NCBI GenBank assembly: GCA_963555705.1
Contig: OY743176.1
Location: 43,167,026-43,231,025 of the forward strand
Direction: 5' to 3'
DNA: 64,000 nucleotides
Source of the DNA: Ligustrum vulgare
Taxonomy: Eukaryota > Streptophyta > Magnoliopsida > Lamiales > Oleaceae
Every line of letters starts with the position of its first letter. The stretch's first letter is position 1. Below are positions 21,801 through 32,949 of the stretch, piece by piece. The position numbers were made by a program, and so were the translations under genes. The notes beneath the pieces are model-generated. The model saw nothing but the letters and a program-made list of their open reading frames with translations, was not told the DNA's origin and did not search any database.

Positions 21801-22729
21801 TGGACGAAATCAAGAAGTTAAAGATGCAGCTGTCAGCAGAATTCGAAATGAAGGACTTGGGTGCAGCGAAGCAGATTCTCGGAATGAGGATTTTCAGAGA
21901 TAAGCAGAAGGGTATCTTGCAGTTATCTCAGGCCAAGTACATTAGTCAAGTTCTGCAGAGATTTAACATGTGCAGTGCGAAGGCTGTTAGCACGCCACTA
22001 GCTAATCACTTCCGTCTATCTAGTGATCAGAGTCCTAAGACAGAGGACGAGATAAACTTCATGGCTAAAATACCATATGCCTCAGCCATTGGAAGTTTGA
22101 TGTATGCCATGGTTTGTACCAGACCAGATATTGCTCATGCAGTGGGAGTTGTGAGCAGTTTTATGGCAAATCCAGGAAAGCAGCATTGGGAAGCAGTAAA
22201 GTGGATATTAAGATATCTACGGGGAACTACTGATAGATGCTTATGCTTTGGACGAGGCGAGGTGACTCTACAAGGCTTTGTAGATGCAGATTTTGCTGGC
22301 GAAGTAGATCGCAGGAGAAGTACTACTGGTTATGTTTTCACAGTAGGTACTACTGCAGTTAGCTGGATTTCGCAGATACAGAAGATTGTTGCTCTATCCA
22401 CTACAGAAGCAGAGTACGTGGCAGTAACCGAGGCTAGCAAATAATTGATCTGGTTACAGGGTTTGTTGGCAGAATTGGGATTCAGTCAGGAGAAGAATGT
22501 TTTGCACAGTGATAGTCAGAGTGCGATACATCTGGCAAAGAATTCAGCATTTCATTCTAGAACCAAGCACATTGGACTCCGTTATCACTTCATCAGGTCT
22601 CTTCTAGAGGATGAAGTATTAACACTAGAGAAGATCCAGGGTAGCAAGAACCCAGCCGACATGATGACCAAGACAGTAACAAAGGAAAAATTGGAGCTGT
22701 GCTCAGCTTCAATTGGTCTTCTGAAGTGA
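18839..22729 (+). pseudogene. Copia gag-pol polyprotein (Tork/Tnt1-like) with one internal stop
   Basis: The ATG at 18839 starts a frame of 1201 codons to TAA (22442-22444); the same frame continues to 22729, giving about 1296 codons in all. By residue: gag core about 20-200; CCHC knuckle C239-x2-C-x4-H-x4-C; protease DSG at 290-292; integrase HHCC region about 410-450; catalytic D478, D541, E577 (D,D35E); RT with YVDD at 977-980; RNase H with D1149 and ALSTTEAEY just before the stop. The second integrase Asp sits in SDNRGEY, where SDNGGEY is usual. The stop is one base from GAA: the family text would read ASKELIWLQG. It removes the end of RNase H, including the HSDSQSAI motif, so this copy probably cannot replicate unaided. 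Confidence 0.95.
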
Positions 22730-22808
22730 AGACAAAGGAAATGACTCACACCATATTTCACAAGGAGTTGCAAGAAGGAGATATCTCAGGGGAAGCCACA
22801 TTTGTCCC

Positions 22809-22820
22809 CAAGTGGGAGAT
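22809..22820 (+). other. Polypurine tract of the copia element
   Basis: CAAGTGGGAGAT immediately precedes the 3' LTR start TGTTGAAAAA, the usual copia second-strand primer. Confidence 0.9.
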
Positions 22821-23351
22821 TGTTGAAAAATGGAGCTAAATGTGGAAAATAAAGCCAACTTTGTTGAAATTGGCAAGCCACCATTAATAGTCCATGTTCA
22901 CACATATTTGGTAAGACACCATTAGCCTACAATCATCATATGTTCACACCTATTTTATTCCTTCCATTGTTGATTCTTTGTCCAAACTTTCCCTATAAAT
23001 AGAGGGCAAAACCTCAATGAAAAATGCACCACCAACCACCACAACAAAGAGTGATCTTGTGTAGAGAGCAACACAAGAGAGGCATTTCACAAAATAGGGA
23101 GAAAATTGAGTTGGAGAGAATAGCCTTTGCATAGGCAGATAAAAATACAGTGTAGTATTTTTGTACTCCTCATTTTTCCGAGTTAGTGAAATATATTGGT
23201 GTGGGTCCGTGGACGTAGGCAAATTGCTGAACCACGTAAATCTTTGTGTTTCGTATTTGCATTTTATTTTTGCGTATTTATATTTTCTCAGTCCAATTAA
23301 TTTGTGTCACATCGATCCTGGGCGGGATTAGTTGCGTCCTAATTCCCAACA
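22821..23351 (+). repeat. 3' LTR of the Tork-like copia element
   Basis: 531 bp, identical to the 5' LTR except for one base seen by eye. Ends CCCAACA and is followed by the TSD TATAT. Confidence 0.96.
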
Positions 23352-23356
23352 TATAT

Positions 23357-26300
23357 GGGGGTCATTTGATAAATAGACTAAAAAAAATATACTAAAATCA
23401 ATACTAAAAATATAGGGATAATTGCACTCTATACTACTTTTACATCCCTTAATGGAATTTTTACTTACATTATTATTTTAATTGAATTTTACTTCATTTT
23501 CTTTTTTTCTCTTCAAATCCTACAATATTCTCACTAACACCATGTCACCTCCCTTTTCCATTACGAGGCTCCACCGAACTACTCTCGATGGATTTTTTGT
23601 TCGAAGATTTCACAATTGAGTTTTCATCAATTCTACAACGTATTGATGAAATGCCTCATTAAATATAATGAAAAGTATCATAAAAAGTTGAAACTATCAA
23701 TGTGTAATACTAAATTTTCACCTTAAGTATCATAAAAATTTGAAAGGTAGCAAGTTGTGATACCAAAAATTTTAAAAATATCGTAAGTATCATAATATGA
23801 TACTTGTTTTGAAGAACGTAAATTTCAGTAAAAGTTTTTTGAAGTATTAATCAATGATACTTCAGAAGAATGAGTTTCAATTATGATATCAAAAGTTAAT
23901 TAGGTAATTGAGCAAACACCCCAAAATATAAAAAAAAAAAAAAAAAAAAAAAAAATTCTACTAGATAAATACATTTAAAGTTCACTTTAAATTCAGTCTT
24001 CTAACATTTTTTTGATGAGAAATTAACAATATTTAAACTTTTACAATCAATGTGTGCTAATAAGACATTTTCAATAGAGACTATCGTCAATTCGTTCAAT
24101 GTTTCTTGTGACGTTGTTGAAAGACAGATGTACACTTTCTGTATCATAATCGTCGGGTTGTTCATTTCTTCTATTTTCTTCATGTCCTAGATATTCATCC
24201 CCTTAATCCATGTTTTTTTGTCAAATTCTTCATCAATCAAATCTTTAGTTGAGTTCACTATGGAAACTATCATATTATTGATATTACTAATGATAAAGCT
24301 GTCCATGGTTTCGGCTTGAGTTTGAATAAAATATTGAACTTTTTTACTTTTACTTTTATCATTTCCACTTAAATACTTTATAGTAGACATAATAAGTTAT
24401 AAATCAATCGAAAATCAACACAATTAAAAGAGTACAAGACCATATTTAAAAATTAGAAGTAATTGCGATATGTGGAAGTGGAACAATGGAACCTAATTAG
24501 TTCTTCACACTTAAGAGATCGCAATTCAGAAATATAACTTGCTACTTGTAAACCTTATTAGAACTTTAACTGCAAAAGTGGGAAAAAACAACAAATAAAC
24601 AATGATAATCCATTCATGGCATTTGGCTCCAACAGCAAGCATCAGGGTCCAACACATGACATGAGAATAAAAGTTTCCTTTTATATTCGAAGGCACAAAA
24701 TCAACTAGCAAGTGGAAAGTGAGAGAAGAAAAAATAAATTATGCAAGAAGACACAAAGCAAGAGAGAGAAGAAATGAGAGTTTTGGGAAATTCTGGGCTT
24801 TGGGATGTGATTTGTCATTGCGTATGTAGAGACGACACTTTTTACACGTTTTATGAGAAAATTGATTTATCAGGAAAGAATGGAATTTCAGCCTTGTTTT
24901 TTCTATATTAATATATAAAGCCTGCGATTCACATGATATTTTAACGATATTATAATATTTTTATTCAAGTATATATGTTTTTGAAATTGAATTAAAATTG
25001 TCCAAATTTCCCTACATGTTTTTACCTACCAAATATTCAAAGTATTAATTTAAACAATCTCAATATTGAACTCAATTTACTCTAAGCATTATTCAAATTC
25101 TAAGTACGAAATACCCTTATCAATAATACAATCATCTTTTTTCTAATTACTGATTGCTGACTTCTTTAAATTTTGTATTTTCTAAAATGTATTATTAGGC
25201 TACCTTATTCGAAAAAACTGGAATTGGAAGGATTTTTTCTTCTATGTGTATATATAGTTCATAATCAATACATTGCTGCAGTGAAAAAAGAATGATAAAC
25301 ATCATTTGAAAAATTATCTAGATTTTAGAATCAAGATAAAAAATCAATTGTGATATGGCATAAAAAATGTTTATCATACATGTGAACTTAGAACTCAAAA
25401 AAATATTTGATCATAAATGTCTGAGAAAAATTGAGATGTATCTAATTTAGGTTCTACAAAGATATGATTATTCAAGACACATAAGATATCATATTTAGAT
25501 ATTAGAATAATGTTTGATCAGAAAATTGTTCTGAAGTCTGAGCCTTCAAATTTCTAGTTTAACAAATTGATTTTTGAATACAAGATAAAAATATATACAC
25601 ATAAACCAACTGAAAACATAAATAAATTATCTTCTCAAGAAATTTGGACTTCGAAATATCAATGTAAAAATTTAAATACAATAAGTATTAAAATTAAATT
25701 GAAAACAAAACTTAATTAATTTTTCGCACAATTAATATTTTAGAAAAAAAAATTCACACGTATCATACTTCAATGATTTGTTTTCTGAACAAAGAAGTGA
25801 ATCTTCACAATACTCTATTTTTATGGGTGTGGTGAAAATATAATCTGCATCAAATTAATATTTCACAAAGAAACTTAAAATTGAAATATGACTAATAGAG
25901 AATAAAATGTTTAATGTAGAAGGTAAAAATAATATTTATTTATTTTTGGTTGAGAATTATTAGTTTTATTTAAAAGATTTTTAGTGGGAAAGTGAAGAGT
26001 TTAGATTGTAAACATATGAAAAATATTTTTTTATTGAAAATACGATTATAAAATAAAATAAAATGTTAAGAAATTGTACATTAATTAAAATTAACGGTAA
26101 AATGATATTATTAAAAGGTTTGAGGGCAAAAAAAAAAAAATTTAGTTATTATATGCTTGTAAAAATTTTAATTCAAGTACATATTTTTTTCTTTTTCTCA
26201 AATTAATTGAAGGACTAATTAGAAACTATAAATTATATGATAGCTATTACTTTTATTTAAAATTAAAAGATTTTTAGTGTCAAAGGGAAGAGTTTAGATT

Positions 26301-26714
26301 GTAAATGTATGAAAAAAAATTTATTTACAATAAGAAAATAAAAGGAAATAAAATATGAAAAAATATACTTTAATTAAAACTAAGGGTGAATATGAAATTA
26401 TTAAAAAGATGCGAAATAAAATAGTCCAAAAAATTTTATCCTTTAAGGGACTTTTAGAAATATTATTAAAAAAAAAAAAAAAGTGAGATTTATTATAGAG
26501 GAAATTGCACCCCATAACACAATTTGCATTTACATTAACAAAAATGACAACTTTTAAAAATTCTGACAAATATAACAATTTATTACTTATTTGTCCTCAA
26601 AAGAATTTTTTATACCATTTGGATTTTATGAGTGTCGATTTGACATGTCTTAAATAGGGTAACAAATGCTACTATTCAAAAACAACATGTGTTGGAACCT
26701 TGTGTCGTCAATAT
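23357..26714. repeat. AT-rich DNA, probably a decayed foldback/TIR element
   Basis: No coding frame over 70 codons with recognisable content. The left edge (about 23414: 'attgcactctatacta', 'tcccttaatgga') resembles the reverse complement of the right edge (about 26430-26515: 'tgcaatttcctctataata', 'tcccttaaaggat'), suggesting long imperfect terminal inverted repeats. 23640-23880 contains many AAGTATCAT/ATGATACTT words, also found at 57440-57760. 25930-26060 and 26210-26340 repeat 'aaaagatttttagtg..aa(g/a)gg(g)aagagtttagattgtaaa'. Two A runs (23930-23955, 26467-26482) are present. Confidence 0.35.
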
Positions 26715-26930
26715 TTTTGTGAAACTATCAAAATCTAACAAATAAAAGAGAGATAGAGATTGATAGAATGAGAGAATTTCTCTTCATTGGGTATATCAAA
26801 TGGAATAATAGAGGCCCCTATTTATAGGGGTGGACAATGGTACAATCGTAATAATGTAAAGTTTACAGGGGTATAATGGTAATGTTATTCACACACACGC
26901 GCGCACGCTATCTCACACACACACACACAC

Positions 26931-26995
<65 letters not shown>

Positions 26996-26999
26996 AATA
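26715..26999 (-). repeat. 3' LTR of the gene-carrying element
   Basis: Homologous to 32740-32944. Contains (CA)n at about 26890-26930 and (TA)n at about 26935-26989, which account for its extra length. Confidence 0.8.
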
Positions 27000-27039
27000 C
27001 TCCCCCTTAAATGCATATATTAAGCAATTGTCTGCCTCG

Positions 27040-27635
27040 ATAAAACCTTACTAAGAAAACTCAGTGGGATAAAACTTGAGCGAAGGAAAAAGAGTACAGT
27101 TGCTCCCCCTGATGCTGGCCATCGTCAATCATTGAGTATAATGTTCGAGTAGAACAAACCATGTACTGAATCTTGAAATTCTGAATTGTTGTCCTTTAAA
27201 ACCTTGTCAGTAAAACCCTGTGGGACAAAATTTGGATGAAGGAAAAAAAGTACACCATGATTCTCCTCCTGAAGTTTGCAATCGAGGATTTATGAACTTC
27301 TCGAACATTGATATCATCTTTTGTCTACAATATGTATATATAAAAATCTCCTTGTATAGCTGATATCATAACATTCTTTATAAGATGTTTATGATTTTCT
27401 TCATTTGTTGATATCATTCCAGTATAACAATGTGTTACTGAATTATAACTTGTCGATAGCTATGATAATGCCTCAAAAACCTTACTAGGAAAACCCTGTG
27501 GGAAAAAACTTTAGCGAAGGGAAAAATAGTACATTATTCTCATTAATACGCATCAACTGCTGCCTCATTATAAACCTTGCTAGGAAAATCCTGTGGGACA
27601 AAACCTCAGTTAAGGGAAAAAGAGTGCAACACGTA
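27040..27635. repeat. Four diverged ~75-bp modules ('aaaccttactaggaaaaccctgtggga')
   Basis: Copies at about 27041-27110, 27193-27275, 27470-27545 and 27563-27635. Each has 'aaaacctt(a/g)(c/t)..g.aaaa(c)', 'tgtggga(c/t)aaaac/at', 'gaagg(g)aaaaa(g)agta(c)a'. Similar modules are familiar to me from plant copia-type elements. They lie just inside the 3' LTR. Confidence 0.65.
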
Positions 27636-27796
27636 TTTATTGCTTTCATGGAATATCACAAGTATATTGATGCAATCTCGTATCTTTTCATCAAACATAT
27701 TATTTATGATGAGCTCTATATAAATCGTTCATAGCTCATTTATGATGTCATAACTTGCCATATTAAGCAATATTTTACTAATTTATTGATTGCATC

Positions 27797-27995
27797 TTTC
27801 ACTTCTGGTGAATAATCAATTCCAGAATTCATTTTTGGTGAATAATCAAATTTAGAATTCACTTCGGGTGAATAATCAAATCTAAAATTCACTTCTAGTG
27901 AATAATTAAACATATTCATTTTCATATTCACTTCTGGTGAATAATAAAATATTCATTTTCAAATTTACTTCTGAATAATCAATTTCCCAGATATC
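27797..27995. repeat. Tandem array, ~33-bp unit ('gaattcacttctggtgaataatca')
   Basis: Five to six units. On the minus strand the array is open and gives an 11-residue repeat of the type F-D-Y-S-P-E-V-N-S-(K/G) (27740-27931). The phase stays constant for about four units, but nothing suggests it is expressed. Confidence 0.75.
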
Positions 27996-29016
27996 ATAAA
28001 TAGTATACTCCAATTTCAATTTCAATATATAATATCATGGAGTCATTTGTATCATTCTATAGTGATACTAATCTGGGTATATTGAATCTTTCATTTGATT
28101 ATACATGTATGTTATTGCATCTCATAAACCACAATTTCTGATTTGTGTAAGTATAATCAATCATTGAAATATATATCAATTTCGATATATAATCTACAAT
28201 CATTTTACTTGAAATTCCAACGTACCGCGATCAACTGGTACATCAAAGAATACTCTCAAAGTAGCGATATGAGAATCATACATTTTGATCCCACTCATTG
28301 GTATATCAAAGAGCTCAAGCTAGTGATTTAGACTATAGTCTATCCACCATATGTCATGCCAGTTCTATGAAGAATTTCACGTGCAACGAGTCGTCTTTTA
28401 CGACTGTGTAATATTTTTATTTTCTACAAATAATTACTGGCTTTACACATTTAAGCATTTGGACTTCAGGTCCTTGAATAATAATCCTTACATTGGGGTT
28501 TTATATTTGGCCAAAGTATTATAATTTCACCAACTTCATTTTCAAAAGAGAGTGGTGTATGTATTCGATTCCATTTCATCTCAATATAACATATAGAGAT
28601 CAAGTACGTGAATCTCTTATCATTTAACTATGTCCCTTTTACTCACCATGAATATTTAGTCTCAAAAGGGATCATTTTAATTATTCAAGAGATATTTGTT
28701 TTTGGAATCGATTGTCATTATGGTTCAGGCATAATTACGCTTCATGTGTGTTTTCTCTATAATGTTCACAAATCTTATATTATATCATTCGGCTAAAAAT
28801 GCCACAACACATGTCATCCTTTTAGGGATATAATCTCAATCATATATCTAAGTGCGCTTTGGTGGATTGTATACATATCGCACTTTTACAAATCATAAAG
28901 TTTCTTGAGCTAATCCGTGTTTAACATAGAATACTGTTGTATGATAAACAATTTCTGAATAAGTTATTCTCATAGAAAATAATTTGAAACTTTTGATAAT
29001 CTAACTGTTTATTATA

Positions 29017-29195
29017 GAACTTCTGGTTCAATATGGTTTTATTTCATTTCTATGTATGAATATTTGATTCAATACAATATCGCTGAACTTCTGGTTCAAT
29101 ACAATGTATATTTCACTTATGAACTTCTGGTTCATACTATATATATTTCACTTTTACGTATGAACTTCTGGTTCAATACAATATTTACTTGTTCG
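29017..29195. repeat. Dispersed repeats of 'gaacttctggttcaata'
   Basis: Four copies of GAACTTCTGGTTCA separated by 'tatatttcact(t)' spacers. The core 'cttctggt' is also in the array at 27797-27995 and in the pair of 'ggtaacttctggtaccattt' at 31428-31512. Confidence 0.65.
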
Positions 29196-29379
29196 AGTTT
29201 ATAAATTAATATACCTTGATTTATTATATCTAAAAAGATGATTAGACCTAAATCTTAATAAAATGATCATTGTCCCCTTCTTTTGACTACAATTTTTTTC
29301 CCTTTTCTTGGTGGACTCAATGACACACGGAGCCACCTATCTTTTGCGCGTTAAATAACGCATTTAAATAGATCACTTT

Positions 29380-29935
29380 GGGAGAAGATCAAATCCATCA
29401 AAATGAATGTTATATTATCAAATATTCACAAATACTACTCAAATCTTTCGATAAATGTTTTAAAAAAGATTTACCGAGTTCGACTCGAAAGATTGAGGCT
29501 GCTGATGGATCAAGGTATCCCAGAAGATGTTCGTTGGTTGATCGAAGCAAAAGTTCGATTAGCTGGTGAATTACCAGATTCATTTTCTAAGCACATGTCT
29601 AGCTTAGGTAAGAGTACTTTTGCAAAGAAACAAAGAGCAAATAGTTGTTACAAATGTGCTCAATGGACACGTGATACCCGTTGTAAATCAATAGGATATT
29701 CATCTAGAAATCGAGATGATAAAATAGATTTCATTAAGGGTGGGCTGAGTAAGGAGTCATTGGATGATATCCGATTGACTCTTGAGACGCACTCTTGTGG
29801 GTATTTGCAGCGTGAGCTACTTATGGGCTAAATTCATCAATGATAAAGACCGTTATAGTCTTAAAAATAGAATATCAAAAGATCCTATTTTTCAGGCTGT
29901 TATAAACAATGATGTTTTGGCTACTCAACATTGAT
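29380..29935 (+). pseudogene. Unidentified coding fragment inside the LTR element
   Basis: A 142-codon frame (29403-29831) rich in Lys, Arg and Ser. It contains LERLRLLMDQGIPEDVRWLIE and a Cys cluster C-x2-C-x8-C at codons about 80-92 (in SCYKCAQW). After a frameshift near 29810 the text continues as VSYLWAKFINDKDRYSLKNR to a stop near 29935. Codon usage and composition look like genuine protein rather than AT noise, but I do not recognise the family. It lies 300 bp upstream of the LOG copy, on the same strand, and both are antisense to the host element. It may be another captured transcript or a fragment of a different mobile element. Confidence 0.5.
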
Positions 29936-30235
29936 ACAAGGTAAATCAATATAGTGTATATATTTTAATAAAGCATTTTGTATTTTCATTTTTCGCGTAT
30001 TAACAGATGGTATCTGAGAGATCACCGAAAGATTAGCCATTATGGAGCAAAATATATGCTGTAAGAGATATTATCAAAAGTGGTATCATTTTAGTCAAAA
30101 TTAAATAGTAATCTTTTCAAAAGACGAGCAGTAAATAGTGAATATTTTCAAGTTTAAAAAGCCAAGTAATTTCACAGTTTAATCATCGCAAAATAACAAT
30201 TTCTTGTAAGTTTTCCTTCCTTTTATTCTTAAGAG

Positions 30236-30889
30236 ATGGAAGGATCAAAACTTTGACAGATTAAAATTATCTGTGTATTTTGTGGATCAAAAATCGGGAG
30301 AGACTTTGAATATCTAGAAGCATCAGTGCTTTTAGGGAAGAAGTTGGGAGAGAGAGGTATCAATCTAGTATATGGAGGGGGCAGCAGTGGATTGATTAGT
30401 TGTGTTTCACAATCTTCTCAAGCAGAAAAAGCAAGAGTGATAGGTGTTATACCCGTTCCTTTAGCTAATATCGCAGGAAAAACACAAGGGCATGAAGTAC
30501 AGACGTTATCTATCCATGAACGCATAACTTGCATGTTATATGGTTCTGATGCCTTCATTGCCATGCCTGGAGGTTTTGGTACTTTAGAGGAAATCTTTAA
30601 TATTACCTCATGGGCTCAGCTGGGTTTCCATACTAAGCCTATTAGACTTTTAAATGTTAACAACTTCTTCGATGGTTTACTAACATTTCTTGATTATGCT
30701 GTAGAATAGGGATTCATCTCTCCATTTTCTAGGAGGATCCTTATTTCTGCTTCCACTATCGATGAACTGCTGGAAAAGTTACAATCATATGTTTCAATAC
30801 AAGATCCAGCAGGAGTTAAGATAGATTGGTCGCAAGGAAGGGGTACCAAGCGAAAATGGAGTCCGGTTAATGCAAATTTATTCTTGTGA
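30236..30889 (+). pseudogene. Intronless LOG-family copy (cytokinin riboside 5'-monophosphate phosphoribohydrolase)
   Basis: LOG enzymes release active cytokinin bases from their nucleotides. The reading frame from ATG 30236 to TGA 30887 is 218 codons, about the full length of a plant LOG. Landmarks: CVFCGS near residue 14; VYGGGSSGLI (dinucleotide-fold glycines); IGVIP; the PGGFGTLEE signature; ITSWAQLG; GFISPFSRR; C-terminal DPAGVKIDWS. Two in-frame stops break it: TGA at codon 7 (30254-30256) and TAG after AVE (30707-30709). The motif usually read as R-K-x-E-M is RITCM, so a catalytic residue also seems lost. Plant LOG genes have several introns; none is present, so this is a processed copy. 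It sits antisense within the LTR element. Confidence 0.88.
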
Positions 30890-31096
30890 ATCTCAAAATA
30901 TTGTGGGTGGTAGAGTACGGAGTATTCTTACTCTTGGACACACCTCTAATGTTGATGAGTATTTGAATTTAATCTTGTGAACCTCAAAAGGATTAGGAGT
31001 GGTGGAGTACGGAGTATTCTTACAAAAAAAAAAAAAAAAAAACATTAGGGGTGGTAGAGTACGGGGTATTATTACTCTTGATACACACCTCTACTT
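30875..31096 (+). repeat. Three tandem units after the LOG copy, one with a poly(A) run
   Basis: The phrases 'cttgtgaa(t/c)ctcaaaa', 'g(g)gtggt(a/g)gagtacgg(a/g)gtattcttac' and 'cacacctcta' recur. Unit 1 overlaps the LOG 3' end, unit 2 starts about 30963 and ends in a run of about 20 A (31024-31043), unit 3 follows to 31096. This may record repeated template switching, or slippage on a polyadenylated RNA copy. Confidence 0.65.
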
Positions 31097-31568
31097 TTGA
31101 GGATCATAAATGTTTCCCCCTTTTGTGTTTTGCATGTATCTCTTTTCAGTATGACTCGTTTATACTTATTCAGAAGCAATAATAATAATATCATTTCAGT
31201 ATGTTTAGATGATAATCTTTACTTCTTCTGGAGTAAATATGTACTTCTTCTGGAGTACATAAGTGCTTGTACAAAAACTTTGATAAAATCTTTTTATCTC
31301 AATAATATTTTTCGGATAATACTGATGAGATTATTTTCACATTAGCCATGTCCGTACTATCATGTGATCTTATCATACATCAACATTTTTCTTGTTTATT
31401 TTCATCTGTCCTTTCAATACAGATATTGGTAACTTCTGGTACCATTTGATAAAATACTTTCATTAAAATCCAACAATCTTTTGGTAATGGTAACTTCTGG
31501 TACCATTTGTTGAAATATCAAATAACAACAATATATCAAATTTTTATGAGTAGAAATATTTAAAATTA

Positions 31569-31733
31569 GTAGAACCAATCATATAGGTGGTAATATGATA
31601 TGCTTGAAACTTGTAGAATCAACCATATAGGTGGTAACGTAATATGCTCGAAACTTGTAGAACCAACCATATAGGTGGTAACGTGATATGTATATTTAAA
31701 GCTGATAAAATCAACCATATAGGTGGTAACAAC
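31569..31733. repeat. Tandem array, four units of 'aatcaaccatataggtggtaa'
   Basis: Units about 50 bp apart, with 'tatgct(t/c)gaaacttgtaga' between them. Non-coding. Confidence 0.75.
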
Positions 31734-32739
31734 ATAATGAAATAATTACATTTCATAAATGAGCAAGTCATATCTCCAAATTCTATCAAGGTATTCATAA
31801 TAGTCCAGTCCGTTATGATAATTAGTTATACTCAATACATCACGACATGGAAACTATTATATTACTTGTACCTTGTTTTAAATCTTTTAATTTATCATAT
31901 TGATCACATAGTAGTGTTAAATGATTTAGAATATATATTCTATTAGAACTTATCGTTAGATCAATAATCATGATTAATCAAATTCATCAAATCACAATTG
32001 ATATACTTTAACGTATCATCAAGGGAAAAATCGTCAATATTTTAATATATTGATCATTTGAGTAAATCAAAACCATCAATAGGTTTGAAATTTAATTTAG
32101 AACAAACTTACTTTTGGTCCAAAGTTCAAAATCTCGCCGGAATTGCTTCAAAAATAGTTTTTATGAAGCCGCCACGTTCGACCACCAGAGAATGTCCAAA
32201 ACTGTACCAAACAGAAAAGTAAGACCATAGAAAAATAAAAAACGTCGATATGAACAAACTGCCTTTTGACACCTTCGTCGAAAACTACTCCATGCGCCCT
32301 CACGTACCGCATTGACGTCTGTGAGTGGGATTCACGTACCGCCGCCCCGTGTCGCGGTTGTCGACACGCGCCGGTGCCGGAGATTTGTCTTGCCGCCGTG
32401 GTTTCAGATCCGGTCTCCGATCGTTGATTGGATGTATGGTTTTGCGTAGATCGGCTTTGAAAGTTTTGAATTTTCAAATTTTTCCAACTTTTCTTTTTGC
32501 ACGACCACGTTTCTTTCCTCGTATGGAACCTTTTGAATCATTCAAAGTTTCCATCTTTCTTGATGTTTTTAGATCTACAATATGTGGGTTATTTTCTAAA
32601 ACCAAAAGTGTTTTATTTGGGAAAGGAAAACATTATTTGATAATAATCAGGTTTCTGATAGAGAGGCTCATCATTTAGATGCAACTGTAGAGCATACTTC
32701 CATCATATTACTCAATTGGCTAGAGACGTGCTGATAACG

Positions 32740-32944
32740 TGTTGTGAAACTATCAAAATCTAACAAATAAAAGAGAGATAGAGATGGATAGAATGAGAGA
32801 ATTTCTCTTCATTGGGTATATCAATTGAAATAATAGAGGCCCCTATTTATAGGGGTCGAAAATGGCATAATCGTAATAATATAAAGTTTACAGGGGTATA
32901 ATGGTAATGTCACACACACACACACACACACATAATTTATAACA
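32740..32944 (-). repeat. 5' LTR of the gene-carrying element
   Basis: 205 bp from TGTTGTGAAAC to TTTATAACA, with a (CA)n tract at 32911-32931. It is preceded on the left by the primer-site-like GTGCTGATAACG (32729-32740) and followed by the TSD AATAT. Confidence 0.8.
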
Positions 32945-32949
32945 AATAT

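Larger units (their letters stand above)
18181..23351 (+). mobile_element. Nearly intact Tork/Tnt1-like Ty1/copia retrotransposon
   Basis: Length 5171 bp, bounded by the 5-bp target duplication TATAT (18176-18180 and 23352-23356). The LTRs are 531 bp each (18181-18711, 22821-23351), starting TGTTGAAAAATGG and ending CCCAACA. I could find only one difference (C at about 18295 versus A at about 22935), so insertion is very recent. Primer site TGGTATCAGAGC follows the 5' LTR and a polypurine tract precedes the 3' LTR. All copia domains are present in order gag, PR, IN, RT, RNH. One nonsense codon at 22442-22444 is the only coding defect seen. Confidence 0.97.
26715..32944 (-). mobile_element. 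LTR retrotransposon carrying captured host-gene fragments
   Basis: A minus-strand element of 6230 bp flanked by the 5-bp duplication AATAT (26710-26714 and 32945-32949). The LTRs are 26715-26999 (enlarged by CA and TA microsatellites) and 32740-32944 (205 bp), sharing 'gtgaaactatcaaaatctaacaaa', 'gaggcccctatttatagggg' and 'tttacaggggtataatgg'; roughly 5% different outside the microsatellites. A pyrimidine run at 27000-27009 (purine on the minus strand) is the polypurine tract. The expected primer site beside the 5' LTR reads CGTTATCAGCACG on the minus strand. No RT, IN or gag was recognised. Instead it holds tandem arrays, an intronless LOG copy (30236-30889) and an unidentified coding fragment (29380-29935), both antisense to the element. 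Confidence 0.8.

Noticed and set aside
27797..27995. CRISPR-like regular repeats
   Set aside because: Units are imperfect, spacers are not unique sequences, and the context is a plant LTR element.
30236..30889. A functional LOG gene
   Set aside because: Two in-frame stops and a changed catalytic motif rule out a full-length active product.
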